Source of the DNA: Tubulanus polymorphus
Lineage: Eukaryota > Nemertea > Palaeonemertea > Tubulaniformes > Tubulanidae
DNA length: 64,000 bases
Direction of reading: 5' to 3'
Assembly: GCF_964204645.1 (NCBI RefSeq)
Contig: NC_134028.1
Coordinates: forward strand, 12,751,001-12,815,000
Shown here: piece by piece, positions 11,034-22,846 of the stretch
Layout of the letters: each line of letters begins with the position of its first letter
Position numbering within the stretch: position 1 is the stretch's first letter
Program-made: the position numbers and the translations under genes
Notes under the pieces: generated by a model
What the model saw: only the letters and a program-made list of their open reading frames with translations
What the model was told of the DNA's origin: nothing
Databases searched by the model: none

Positions 11034-12183
11034 ATGGAAGGAGGAATATATGAAATACAAAGTCCAAGTGAAATGATACAAGATATATATTATATAATAC
11101 CTTATGATGAATACAGTAATTATTTTGGAGAATACTTTAATCAATTCAAATATAGAATAAGTAAAATAGATAATAATATTGAACCTAAAATAGAAGATAA
11201 TATTGAACCTCAAATAGAAGATAATATTGAATCTAAAATAGAAGATAATGTTATACCTTCTACATCGAATGATGATAAGATTGAACCTGATATCAAAACC
11301 AAAAAGACAAATGAAAAATATTGTGACGTATGTAAACAGTATAAAAGTTATAAGAATTTGGCAACTCATCTTAATTCACTCAAGCATAAGAAAAATAAGA
11401 ATAAGACTATAAATGAATTTAATGATCATAGTGAAATTGATAATGATAATGTTAAAGAAGATAAATATTGTGAAGAATGTGATAAATATACAAGTCGTAG
11501 TAATTTTTCAAAGCATAAATTAACTCAAATACATTTGGATAATGTAGAAAGAAATATATGTGAAAAGTGTAATGTTGTTGTATTACCTAAAGATAAAATT
11601 AAACATGATAATTCTATTGAACATACAATAAAAGCTATTGATTCAAAACGCCTTTATAGAGTACCAAGTGTATTTTTTGATGTCGAAAATAATAATCATA
11701 GGAAATTATATAGATCAATTTTTATCGATTATGTAAGAAATAATCCAAAACAAGTATTATCAGATATAGAAACTAATTGGACACATATAAAAACATTTCC
11801 AGGTGATTATTCAGGTATACATTATTTCATAAAATCTAAAAATACAGATTTTTTTACAGAATTGAAAAAGGTTGCTGCTAATGATAATTATGATAATAAA
11901 AGTGATAACTTTGATGAAATAATTCAATATTACAGTTATGAAGATTTTTCACAGGATGTTATAAATGAAATGATAAATGATGCAAAAAAATAAATATAAA
12001 AATATAAGTGAAGACAAATTAAACCAATATATTTATTTAACTTATGAATTGTATGCTAAGAATTTGAATGCTGTTGATGGTTATCATACTAAACTATTAG
12101 GTGAATTTGAAGGTAATAGAAAATCACAAGAATTAAAAGACGCACGGCTCAAATTGTTTTTAGAATTAGAATCGAAAAAGTAA
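11034..12183 (+). pseudogene. C2H2 zinc-finger protein, one frameshift near the end
   Basis: An acidic N-terminal region carries short repeats built on NIEPKIED (about residues 48-75). Two or three Cys2-His2-type fingers follow: CDVCKQYKSYKNLATHLNSL, CEECDKYTSRSNFSKHK and CEKCNVVVLPKDKIKHD, roughly residues 92-200. A frameshift near 11985 moves the last part to frame 11977-12183. The homologue is copy B 28463-29659. It is the last gene of the capsid arm and ends at the inverted-repeat cassette. It is likely a nucleic-acid-binding protein, perhaps a regulator or a core protein. Confidence 0.7.
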
Positions 12184-12204
12184 TTTAAAATATGAATATA
12201 ATAC

Positions 12205-12910
12205 CCCTTATGTCTTTATTGTCTTTAGTACTTTTAGTACATAAAGAATAAATCTTTATATTATAAGTAGTGAATAAAATTATTTTTAAGATAACTAAAC
12301 TACTAAAGAGATAAAGACATAAATATATATATTACTGTTTCAATAATTATATTTATTCATCTGATGGATTTTATATATTACTGTTTCAATAATAATATTT
12401 GTTTATCACACATATTTATTATATATTACTGTTTCAATAATGATAAATATCATAGATTTATCATATATAAAAATTATTTATATATTTATTTTTCTATGTT
12501 CTAATAAAATAAAGATATATTCTTTATGTACTAAAAGTACTAAAAGTACTAAAGATAATAAAGACATAACAAACACACATAGATTTATTATATATATTTT
12601 ATTCAGTAATAAATATCATAGATTTATTTATCTCACAGATTTATTATATATATTTGATTCAGTAATGATAAATCTATGTGTGTTTGTTATGTCTCTATTG
12701 TCTTTATTGTCTTAAGTAGTTTAGTAGTTTTAAAAATAATTTTATTTTTAAAGTATTGATATAATAAAGATATATTCTTTATGTACTAAAAGTACTAAAA
12801 GTACTAAAGATAATAAAGACATAAAAAATACACATAAATTTATAATATATATTTTATTCAGTAATAAATATCATAGATTTATTTATCTCACAGATTTATT
12901 ATATATATTT
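12205..12910. repeat. Inverted-repeat cassette region of copy A
   Basis: The region starts with TGTCTTTATTGTCTTTAG plus AGTACTTTTAGTACATAAAG and then alternates this block with its reverse complement (12290-12320, 12515-12566, 12690-12720, 12775-12823). Between them lie ATTACTGTTTCAATAAT and ATAAATATCATAGATTTAT repeats. It has no coding capacity. It matches copy B 27821-28425 on the opposite strand, including the flank GAATATAATACCCC. In copy B it separates two convergent gene blocks, so it may act as a two-way transcription terminator or a replication landmark. Confidence 0.75.
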
Positions 12911-12968
12911 GAGTAATTAGGAAATGGCGTTTTCAGATCAGAGGTCGAAGGTCGACCACTCATCACCA

Positions 12969-12993
12969 CAAGTAATTTTTTTCCTAATAAATG
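12969..12993 (+). promoter_or_regulatory. T-run plus TAAATG start motif
   Basis: GTAATTTTTTTCC followed by TAATAAATGG lies immediately before the OB-like gene. The same sequence precedes the copy C gene at 58992. Confidence 0.5.
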
Positions 12994-13317
12994 GAAGATA
13001 GAAAAGCATTCTTAGCAACAATATATAACAGAATAAAACCAGCAAAAAAACAATTTGAAATAAAAAAGTTAATTGATGTTACAAAAGAAATTGAACATAA
13101 AATATTGAAATTAGAAAAGATAAAAACTAAATATGGAGAGAAAGTATCAGCGAATTTAAGTTACTGTAATGTTAGTACATCGCGAGAATTTAAAGTATTT
13201 TTACCTGATAAATGGGTTTCATTGAGTACAGAGGAATTAAAAGATTTAGAAGGATTTAAAATAATCTATCATGAAAAAAGTGAAGACGGTCATCATGATT
13301 TAGAAATTGTTGATTAA
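12991..13317 (+). CDS. OB-like small protein, second paralogue, intact reading frame
   Basis: This is a 108-residue protein. It has a Lys-rich N-terminal helix region, then TKYGEKVSANL, VFLPDKWVSLSTEEL and GHHDLEIVD. The order YG-K, FLP-, LS-EEL, GHH-(D/E)-(L/I)-E/D is shared with the polymerase-adjacent protein (36047-36400), so the two are paralogues. I infer a compact beta-barrel, perhaps binding single-stranded DNA. The frame here is open, unlike the copy C version, which has one stop. It lies just inside an element end and reads inwards. Confidence 0.7.
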   Translation: MEDRKAFLATIYNRIKPAKKQFEIKKLIDVTKEIEHKILKLEKIKTKYGEKVSANLSYCNVSTSREFKVFLPDKWVSLSTEELKDLEGFKIIYHEKSEDGHHDLEIVD

Positions 13318-13383
13318 ATAAAAATCTATAAAATGTAATAGGCCCTATATCATTTATAAAAATATATTAATGCAATTGATATA

Positions 13384-13880
13384 ATGTATTTATATACATG
13401 TATCTACCCTAGATACACTTTTTTCCAAAATACTAGCTTAGTCAGAATCAACATGGTTGACTGGCGGCCATTTTTGTTTGCTGAAATCAGCATTTTTTAC
13501 TTATTTTTGAAGTTTTCAAGGGAAATATTGAGGACACTCTGCTTGATCTATCAGATTGCATTCCTGAAGGGTGCGTCAGCATGAGAGAGATTTTGGGTCA
13601 ATCGGATGCAACATGGCCGTCCTGAGTTTCAAGGTCACATGAGCAATTGTAATTTAAAACATAACCAATACATATTCTTCAGATTATTCTCGGGTCGAAA
13701 TTCAATATTATGATGTAGTGCAAAGTTGCAGATTATGTCCCTATGAACATGTACATCAAGTTTTACAGGGATGCATTATTCATCATGGCCACCAGGCAGT
13801 GCTAAATATCAATGGTTGAAATTAACCGTAATAACTTTTGAAAGCAGTTTAGTATTACTAGTATATCATAAAGAATATAT
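13384..13880 (+). repeat. Dispersed repeat family with TATCTACCCTAGA head
   Basis: It starts with TGTATCTACCCTAGATACAC and contains a segment with AACATGGTTGACTGGCGGCC and later GATGCATTATTCATCATGGCC. Related copies begin near 47790, 55600 and 57500. The end segment is related to the roughly 150-bp unit tandemly repeated at 56000-56585. No coding potential was recognised. It is probably a non-autonomous transposon or SINE-like host repeat. Confidence 0.5.
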
Positions 13881-14129
13881 AAAGTTTAAAGGTCATACCT
13901 TTTTCGATATGCTGCCAGGCTGAGGCGATGTTTAATATACATACAATATAATAGTGCACTTCCCGAGTTTCAATGTCACAATTTTGATATCCCTACCCAG
14001 GTAGCTTACTTTCAAAAAGGTTAATTTAAATAGCTCAAGTACCTGAACAAGTAGTGCCTCCCACTTTGACTGTGCACGTATGTTTTATATAATTTGACGG
14101 GTCATGTATTCAAATTGGTCAATTAAGGG

Positions 14130-14332
14130 AAAAAATGATACCTTGTTTCTCCGCTCTACCTAGCTTAAAGTTAATTTACCCTGCAGCCTATCTACCCAGT
14201 ACATTATTTTTCTAATCACTATCAGGCATACAATTATAGACCCTGCAGCTATAGAAATGAACTGATTACAAATTTTATTGGAATTTACACTATTTCCCGG
14301 CAGCTGCAGAGAAACTAAGTATCATTTTTTAA
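14130..14332. mobile_element. MITE of about 205 bp
   Basis: The left end is AAAAAATGATACCTTGTTTC and the right end is its imperfect reverse complement (AGAAACTAAGTATCATTTTTT). An inverted-orientation relative is at 40942-41157, with better-preserved ends and a GGCCGG-rich interior. A fragment is at 19708-19810. It is short, non-coding and multi-copy. Confidence 0.65.
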
Positions 14333-14337
14333 CCTAA

Positions 14338-16400
14338 ACCAAATATAGAAATGAATGAATTTTCTTTCTTTTAATAGGCAGAATGAAAACACGAAGGCGC
14401 TGGTCATCGGAAGAAGATAAAATATTTCATACGATCTTGCATTCGTTTCAACAGAATGCCTAATCGTGAACTTTTGGACGAAGCCACTAAAATGCTGACA
14501 AAGAAAATTATAAAAAAGAGAAAGATTCCAAATAAACTTATAATGATGTATAATCCAAGTGTTTGTGTTAAATTCACACGCTTTACCCAAATATCGATTT
14601 GATTTTTCTAGGAACCGTATACACATTAGACTGCGCTAAACTTGGATAATTTCCTAATTATTGATGTATAGACAAACATGAGATCAAAATTGAACTGATC
14701 CCGATTAGCCAATGATAACAATTGAAACCTATTCAATTCTCAACCCCTTCTGACAAAGTTTGATTTAAACTTTGTCAGATGGGGTTGATATAGGTTTCGA
14801 TAATACAAGACATAGTGGAATTAGGATTAAGGCCTACGTGTATGCGCAAGCACTCTTCGATTTTGAAGGATAAACTACATGTATATTGATGACTATGCTG
14901 AGTTGATTTTGTAATTTGGTGAATTCAAAGGAAGGAACAGTGCAGGAACATCCTCACATTGCCAAACGTTTCCATGTGGATATGCAGCGGCACTTGAATA
15001 TGCCATATTACATGAATCCATACATCCCTTCCATTCTCTTGGATTATGCCAATGCAGTACCGTGAAAACAGAAAAAAAAATTATTTCACAGGAAACCACT
15101 TAGAATGGTCTATTAAAGTCTTCCATATGGGTATCGGAATGTATAAGTTTGATATAAGACCATATTTGACCCAATAGATCGGCACAATCATGTATCATGT
15201 GATATATATTAGTTACTACAGAAAACCAACTGTTTGATGGACCCAACAGATAGGTACAAATATCAAAAGAAATATATTAGTTATTACTGAGGGCCCCAAT
15301 ATGTCTGTTTAATATTATCTCATAAACTCAACAGTTTGAAACGGGGGAAATCTTATGATATGAAATGAGAGACTACGTAGAAAAAACCAGTGCCTGTGGC
15401 TACTAGTCGACAATTTCTAAATTAATTTTCCTGTGCGATTTGGTTTCGTCCAATTGAGAGACTACTTTTTTCAGTAGGGCATTTTTTGGATCACATCACT
15501 GGAAATTGGCTTGTGCTTTTGGGCCCCTTCGTTGGTTATCTACAAATGTTTCATATAAGCTATCGACCACAATGCTGACACCGTGATGGTCAGAAACTGA
15601 CCAATTGAGATATGATCCCCGAGTCTGAACGATTCAGACTTCGAATATCGGAAATTTCTCAAGCCATGTTTGTTTACAAACTACCAAGTATTCATCATTG
15701 CAAATTCATAAGCTGACCAACACTGACCACTACTGACGAATTACAATTTCACGAACATGAGAACGATATACCGCGTTTGGTGTGAAACTAGAAAAGATTC
15801 GCCATTGAAGATTCATAAATTGACCATTGACCACCAATGACCAATTCAAAAAGAATAAGATCACAATACAATGATTTACCCCCACTTTCATCCAATCAGC
15901 ACGATACCATTTAATTGAATCATTAAACGCATTGGGCTTCTGATATTTGAAATCATTTGTTACAATGAAGTTGATCCTAAGACTTGATCACCTGCGCTAC
16001 AGAAAACGTACATTGTCAAGACGAAATTTTAAGATTGTAAAATCCGATTAGGTGATCATCATTATGACGACAGCTCCATCACTGTAATTCTTAAGAGATT
16101 AGAACCACTTCTGGGTCGTCACTACAATTGAACTTTGACTCGAAATAATGTTTAATTTACTAATTTGAATAAGCAGTTCAAACTTGGGACTCATAAGGTG
16201 ATGACCCAATAGACATGTACATAATGTTTCCGCAGTTTGAGGCACCCAATAAGTCTGTTAAATCTATGGAATATATAATTTTTAGTATGAAACCATATAG
16301 GTCCCAATAGGTAAGTAAAGTCTACCATATGAATATATATAAAATTATGTACCGTACAGTAATATCAGGATACACAGCCGACATCGGGGATTCGTGATTA
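14338..16400. other. Non-coding interval with no recognised gene
   Basis: Only short chance frames are seen. The notable feature is the palindrome at 14724-14798. Around 15590-15860 there are clustered CTGACCA/TGACCA words without a clear repeat unit. Confidence 0.5.
14724..14798. repeat. Imperfect 75-bp palindrome
   Basis: GAAACCTAT pairs with ATAGGTTTC at the outside, CAACCCC with GGGGTTG in the middle, and TCTGACAAAGTTT with AAACTTTGTCAGA around a five-base loop. It is probably a tiny foldback element or the ends of a collapsed MITE. Confidence 0.6.
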
Positions 16401-18917
16401 AATATTCACATCTTAGATGAATTCTAGAGGCCATAAGAGCTAATTTTGACCACTTTGACCAATTTTCTAGAGGCCATAAGAGCTAATTTTTTTAAAAATA
16501 CATTTTCTTTTCTTCCAAATTTCCTAGATCCGCCTGGTAATGAAAATGTCATCTTAGGTACCGGGTATACGATTGATACTATTGAGTCAAAACTTCATCA
16601 AAATCGAAAAAAATGGTTCAATTGGATCGAAGATTTAGATTTGTTTAAATCCGTTTACTGGGCAACTTTCATGAAAAAAACCTGCCTGGTTCAGTGCGGC
16701 CGCCTACCGTAAACACTTGTTTTTCTGGTCATTCCACCTGATGATGGCTGTGGTTTCATAGTAATAAATTTGATCGTATAATTTTAAATTTGAAGTGTAG
16801 GATTTCTTCATTTATCTACAGTATACACGGATTATAGTGTTTATTCGACATCTATTAAGCAATCCTTTAGCTCAGTGGTTATTATTGTGGCGTTTCACTG
16901 TCAAAGGGCTATGCTTACAACAACTTAAATTGGACAGCTCATATATGACCAAACTCAAACTTGTTTTTGTTGCATGTGGCCCGTACACAGAAAATCCCAA
17001 CTGCTTTAAATGTCACCGTATTTGTGCCTCAGAACAAAATGCTGCTGTTTGCAATTCGGACTAATTTGATACTCCCCCCCCCCTTAAATGCAGAATAACA
17101 TTTACTATGGCGTCTTGGGTTATTCAATTATTGGTGCGGCATGTCGCTTTACGGTCGCAGGTGGCACGTCCCTGATCGAGTAGCTAGGCGTTCGCGTTCG
17201 GTATTTTTGAAAAGCGTCGGCGGTTTGCGAGGCCGGTGGTGTATCGGAGGGTGCGAGGCTGGTGGTGTATCGGGGGTGTATGGAGATGACTATTACAAAG
17301 GAAACACACCGTTCTGTTGGTCTCGAAATCATATACCGGGTACCCGATATACCGGTATGCTATTTAAGTTTTATACAAGACCCAATAAGGACTGTCGTGC
17401 CCCCGAATTTTTCTGCTGGTGCTTGAGTCCCAGGTCTCAAATGGTCGTTCTATCTATCATGTGGAATGGCATGCAATGGGCTATAACACATTGAAAACCC
17501 AATATTCGAGGGACTGTGTGTGTATGTGTGTGTGTGTGTGTAATGGTCCTATGGATCAGTTTCGTATAAAAACATGACCCACTAATACTGTATCAGATTA
17601 GTTTGGAGTATGTATTTGTTACGAAAGCGTCGACTTATTTCGCAATATCCGAGTCTAAATTCATTTATTTGTCTATCCATTAATAAATCAGCCATACCTT
17701 TTTCATCAAAATGAACAATACATGAAACAGCATATTTGTATAACAAAATCGTCAACCCGTCGCATAACGAAGGCCTGGTAGGATACTTCGTAAGATGAAT
17801 CTGGCTCGATGATATCGATATTATTGATGATATTGCACTTATTTCAAGGGATTTCTGCTACTTTCATCTAATTTAAAGCTATCGCGACTACGGATACATG
17901 ATCCTATCAACAAATCATATTATAAGAGAGCATTACTTCAATATTTGCACTTTATGCACTTATCCAGATGTTAGAATTTAACGAAAAATGAAAGAAGGCA
18001 ATAATGTACTCACAATAATTGTTGCATTTCTCCATTGCACACAGTAAAATTTTGTAAATTTGTTGGAAAAAAATAATGTTTAATCATTATAGGTTTATAC
18101 ACTTCCCATGGTTACTGGTTTTAAACTGACAAGTCTGTGGTCCTCTTGAATCAGTAAAAAGTATCAACTGTGAGCACTGTTAGTACTGTGAGCATTTGGA
18201 CTCTAGAATTGTTCCAGATTGTATTAAAAAATCAGCGATGAATGAATCAAAACTGCAATGGAATCACGTTGCAGCCAATTCGGTACCGTCACAAGAATAG
18301 AGCGGCTACCCAGATTTCCTGGATCCAGATACCTGCACGTTCGATATAGTCAAATTTTCTTAAAGCGGGTGAAAAAACTAATTAATCCGACTGAACCAGC
18401 ATCTATTTCGGCTTCAAGCTGGGATAGACCGATTCGAATTGAGCAAGCTTTGACTACTAACGATGACCAATGAAAAACGAAATAGAAGAAAAAGAAAGCA
18501 GAAAAGTTACGATCTAAAAAATTATCACTCCATTTAATTGCAAAATAATATTTCCGTATAAAATATGGCCTCAAACAATGAAACAGCATCAGGATAAAGG
18601 GGTAACACTAAAGTATATAGGCTACATATATCTGCATGACACACCTCCAAAGTGAGATACAATTGGGATGCAGATTTTCGGATGCAGTTCCGGCCGCATC
18701 TTTAAAGCAATTGCGTGATGGAACGGCCAATCGGCGCGCACCATTGTATGCAAACGTCACGATATGATTTTTCTTACGTGACAAATTTAGCCTGAACTAA
18801 CAATTTGTGAATTCTCAGCAATCTTGCATTATGTGTCAGCGGCATTTTATTTAGATTACCCAAGCCCAAAATTAACTAGTTCATCAATAATCATGTCGTT
18901 GGTCTAAGGATCTCTAA
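16400..18917. other. Non-coding interval, short duplications only
   Basis: TCTAGAGGCCATAAGAGC occurs twice (16424 and 16470). A small GGTGGTGTATCGG duplication lies near 17235-17275, and a short (GT)n run near 17515-17540. Open frames here have no recognised homology or coding character. Confidence 0.45.
16863..16912 (+). pseudogene. Possible tRNA-derived fragment
   Basis: TCCTTTAGCTCAGTGGTTA looks like a tRNA 5' part with an A-box. It is followed by a possible anticodon arm (TTTCACTGTCAAAG), but no recognisable B-box or acceptor stem follows. It is at best a decayed tRNA or SINE head. Confidence 0.25.
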
Positions 18918-19697
18918 GGGGCCGTGCATAAAGTACGTACGTCCGTAGGGGGGTGGGGGGTTCTTAAAATCCGTACAAAAGCGTACAGGGGGACGGGAGG
19001 GGTCAGCTAAAAACGTACATACTTTCCAAGGGGGGAGGGTTAATATTAATAGTACGTACTTTGTGCACGAAACATAATGTGAATTTCACAAATATCCTCG
19101 TTTGCCGACGATCCTAAGTGTGTCTAGTGAAAATAAAATGAATATATTACTTGAAGTTTGTTGGATTATTTTTTCACATTGGACTGTTTGGGGTTCGATC
19201 ATAAGCCGTAGCTGTCGCTAATTGCTCATTTAAACATCCACTGTTGTTTCAACATTGGTACTCTTTTTTTAATAAAGAGTACCAATGTTGAAAGTTTATT
19301 TTTATTGTGATCATTATTTTAATATAAACATCTATGTCTGTGGGTAACCTGTCTTCCTTTAATGTACAGCAAACACTGCCTTAATTGCGAAACCGGTCTC
19401 CCTGGGTTTGTTGCATTCAATATATTATATTTGGATCTCGGGAATTCCCCACTTTCAGTCTTTCATTTCGTCGCCATGGAAGATCGTTGATCAACGTCAG
19501 CAGGAACCCTGTTGAATCAGGGTGGATTTTGCCTTCTTTAAACCATTATTCCTGAAAATTCTGTTTTACTGGGGGGGGGTTACCCCTAAAAGTATGTACG
19601 CAAGGGGGGGTTATAAAAAACGTACAATGAGCGTACAAGGGGGGAGGGGGGTTAAAAATACCCGGAAGTCAAGCGTACGTACTTTATGCACGGCCCC
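18918..19697. mobile_element. 780-bp DNA transposon with long terminal inverted repeats
   Basis: The left end GGGGCCGTGCATAAAGTACG and the right end CGTACTTTATGCACGGCCCC are exact reverse complements, and the match extends several bases further inwards. Both subterminal regions carry further G-rich GTAC repeats. The flanks share CTAAG or TAA, a possible target duplication that overlaps the terminal G/C run. The interior has no transposase. It contains a 20-bp perfect hairpin at 19247-19293. Confidence 0.75.
19247..19293. repeat. Perfect 20-bp stem hairpin
   Basis: TTTCAACATTGGTACTCTTT (19247-19266) and its exact reverse complement (19274-19293) are separated by seven bases. It lies in the middle of the 780-bp element and may be a second, nested foldback insertion. 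Confidence 0.75.
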
Positions 19698-19707
19698 TAA
19701 GGCTAAG

Positions 19708-19810
19708 ATAATGATACCATCTTTCCTTTTAAATTGGCCGAGTAATTTTGTAAACTGCAATAGAATATGTAATCTGTTCATTTCTATTGCTGCCGGGTCT
19801 GTTATGGTTA
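19708..19810 (+). mobile_element. Fragment of the 205-bp MITE family
   Basis: It contains ATGATACC at one end and the word TTCATTTCTATTGCTGCCGG, then GTCTGTTATGGTT. The latter resembles 41013-41046 of the MITE at 40942. The second end is missing. Confidence 0.45.
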
Positions 19811-20105
19811 GCTTGATGATGATTCAACGGAAATTTAATATTTTTTTTGTAATACAAAATTTTAGGTGTGAAAGGGTTAAAGACCCAAAGGGATTACGGG
19901 GACAGGCCCAAAAAATCGGTCTGAAAGGAAAAGTCATTTTCATAAAGGGAAAGCAATACATCGACTAACTGAAGTGATACATCGTCTCGATCTTCAGGTG
20001 GTTTTATACCGATTTGACTTTCATTGGTAGCTCAAAAACATGCCCTTCTACTAGGGCCCGATTTGCAGGTCTCATATGTAAGTCCCGTTAAGTGGGCGTT
20101 TTTAA

Positions 20106-20274
<169 letters not shown>

Positions 20275-20484
20275 GACATTTTCAGCGTCCCTTTTTAGGT
20301 TTTATTTGGATTTCGATACGTTCTGGAAATGTTATAAGATTCCTTTGACAACTTTCATTTAACGTTGTAGTGAAATGTTGATTTAACAGCTAAAAGACTT
20401 AACAAATGGATGTTATACAAACGTTCTGGTAACTTTTTATTCAAACGTTACAATGTTGTAATTAAACCTTCTTATAACGTCCAT

Positions 20485-21744
20485 TTAAAGGGGTCATGAA
20501 GAGGTTTTGAAAAAAATTTTAAATCTAATTTTTTTTGTATAAAACATTCACCGTATGCATCTATAGTAGTCTCGTGAAAAATTTTTTAAATATCTTTATC
20601 CAAACACGAGAAAAGCCCGTAGCAACGGCCCTAGCAACAGGACGCTCGCGTTTGCGCGGTGATGTTGATGACGTCATTCTGAGAACACATCGCCTGCAGC
20701 ACCCTCAGAAGCGTTATTATACAATGCTCATTTTCATTGAATATCGCGCTAATTTTACAGTCTTTCGAAATGCCTTGGCTGTGAATAGCTATGAACTGTT
20801 CCCACAAAGGCAGCGACAAATTTTAGTGGCCGAAACCAAAACCATAAGATGATGCACCATAAGAGCGAAAACACCCGGCCTATGGTGTAAACTAGCTTCA
20901 CACTTCACACAGAAAAGGATTCTCGCAAATATTACGGCACACATAAACTTGGATACACAAAACTTATGTTTTTATTATCTTAGAGCCTTTTATCCTGCCA
21001 AGTGACGCTATTTTTGCGAATTAAATACGTAGTAAGAGATACGCGCTTTCCACTGCATATAGTACTGGCTTTCCCCAGTGACCTACATCGCTGTAGTATG
21101 TACAACATACTTACTAGTGTATGTATGCAGCACACATTACTATTACTCGGCCGCCGGGATGGCGCAGGCTCGGCTGGGATTCACGAACAAGTTTACGGTT
21201 TCAGGACGCTTTTATGGTCCAGTACTGGATAAAAATATCTCTACCCACAGAAATATCTGCGATGTCTATATCAGTCATCCCCTCCGCGTGGTTTTTAAAG
21301 AGAGGGAATGACTTAATGACGATGAATGCTCGCTGCTCCAGACGTAGAAATATGCTGTACTCTATAGTCACAAATTCCTTCGTTCTGAGGCATCAGGTCC
21401 AAATTAAATGGAATAATTTTGACTGTCTATTAATAACAACTGTTGGCTTCGTAAAAAATCAGACGTTTGATTGGAATCTGATGTATTTGAGTCACTATTT
21501 TGCACTTTAAACGCTGTTAGTATCACCCGTTACAATACACCATGTTGTTTTGGTTTGGGTTCTCAGAATGACGTCAGACTTTCGGGTTGGGAAGGAATCA
21601 GCGCGGCTGTTCAAAAGTCTCATTTTGACACTAATTGAAGAATTAGAAATTAATTTCTTGACCACTAAATCAATAAATAGGGTATAATTGATGATAAAAA
21701 ATACTTTTAGCCATATCTCAAAAACCTCTTCATGACCCCTTTAA
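20485..21744 (+). mobile_element. TTAA-flanked DNA transposon, copy 1
   Basis: A perfect 24-bp inverted repeat starts TTAAAGGGGTCATG at 20485-20508 and ends at 21721-21744. TTAA at both edges suggests a TTAA target site, as used by piggyBac and Kolobok. The interior (about 1.2 kb) has no transposase I can recognise, only short frames also present in decayed form in copies 2 and 3. It is probably non-autonomous. Confidence 0.8.
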
Positions 21745-22429
21745 CGTTTATTTGCTACCTGGGATATACTCCAATTAATGTAGGTGGTGCTGGCATCAAC
21801 AGTATACCATTGACTTATACACCCCCTAGATGGCGAATTAGTGAAAACCAACTCCTACAACGCACTCCACTGGTTGCCTGCATGTAAAGCAAGTGTGCAC
21901 TATATAAGCATTACTTGCTGGTAGATACTCTATTTAACACTCGGCATCTGGTTGTTATAACAAGAAAATTAATTTTAGAAAATTATTTGACGCCTGCGAA
22001 AAAAATGTAGAATTTCTGGGCTAAGCTAATGTGGAATTGCAAATTTGAAATCGAAGTTTTAAGAAATTTGGGGAATGATGAGATTTGGCGATTGGGTAGA
22101 TGATACAGGTCTTGACTCTAGTAGTGGTTTAAATTTTTTTATTGAAAATTCTCAATGATCGCGAACTTGCGACCGACTTCATTTACTTATGCCTCTAAGC
22201 TGGTCTGCAACTTCATTGCCTCCATGGTTGAAGAAAGAGCTCTTCTGATGTCTGCTTCATCATGACTTCGAGCATATCGTGTGGCCTAGCCAGCCGGCCC
22301 GGTCCCCGGGCCCGGGCCACGGGTTTGGCTGTCACTCGATATCCTTGAGTCTTGAGTCTGGGTGGGTTGAAGTAGACATTGTCATTTAAAATAACATGCT
22401 TATGTTGTTCTGTATGAATTACCCGTGTG

Positions 22430-22537
22430 TCATGTATGTTGTATTAATTTATTTTAAAATTTGTATTTATTGAATTTGGGAATTTTATCCCGGAATTTCA
22501 ATGTAATAAGGATCAATAAAGAATTGAATTGAATTGT
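22430..22537 (+). repeat. Possible LINE or SINE 3' tail
   Basis: AT-rich sequence ending in AATAAAGAATTGAATTGAATTG: a polyadenylation-like word followed by a short GAATT repeat. This resembles the 3' end of a non-LTR element. No coding part is preserved upstream. Confidence 0.35.
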
Positions 22538-22846
22538 CACCTAATACACATGCCATCAGAGGACGCGGAGCCGTATATGACAGCTATGCTATTATAAATT
22601 GCTAATCTCACGAAACCTGCATACTCCTAATATCAAACATATTTTCTAAAACGTTTGAATATTGAAATTATATGTTTACACATTTTCATATTTACCGCTT
22701 GTAGCCGCTGATGAAATTCACGCCGGTCCTACACACATCGTAGATAGCTTCGTCATTCCACCCGGCATGCCCACGTCAGGGTCTGACTTTTATATCAGAC
22801 TTCCAAATCGTGTATACATCCGCCATTTAACCGAATAATCCGATTT

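Larger units (their letters stand above)
1852..12912 (+). mobile_element. Polinton-like element copy A, decayed, capsid/polymerase arm
   Basis: The gene order is polymerase, OB-like protein, penton-like protein, four small proteins, a 435-codon protein, a coiled-coil membrane protein, major capsid protein, zinc-finger protein and repeat cassette. This is the same order as the - strand arm of copy B (28463-40038), gene for gene. Most genes here carry frameshifts or stops. The left end and TIR are beyond the LINE and outside the window. The integrase/ATPase arm expected after the cassette is missing, and a C-type terminal fragment sits there instead. Confidence 0.85.
12911..13345 (+). mobile_element. 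Terminal fragment of a C-type element
   Basis: GAGTAATTAGGAAA at 12911, then TTTCAGATCAGAGGTCGA, the ACTCATCACCACAAGTAAT leader and the OB-like gene match the end of copy C (58905-59318) almost base for base. The first 45 bp also resemble the inner TIR of copy B (GAGTAATAGGGATAATGGGC near 40301-40320). After the gene the match ends near 13345 and host-like sequence follows. It is either a deleted C-type element or a junction created when copy A lost its second arm. Confidence 0.65.

Noticed and set aside
11025-11369. Hydrophobic frame on the - strand opposite the zinc-finger gene
   Set aside because: It is the complement of the acidic NIEPKIED repeats. It has no start motif and is not conserved as a frame.
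20535-21510. Short frames inside the TTAA transposon as a transposase
   Set aside because: No catalytic motif is visible, the frames are about 60-130 codons, and they are not kept open in the other two copies.
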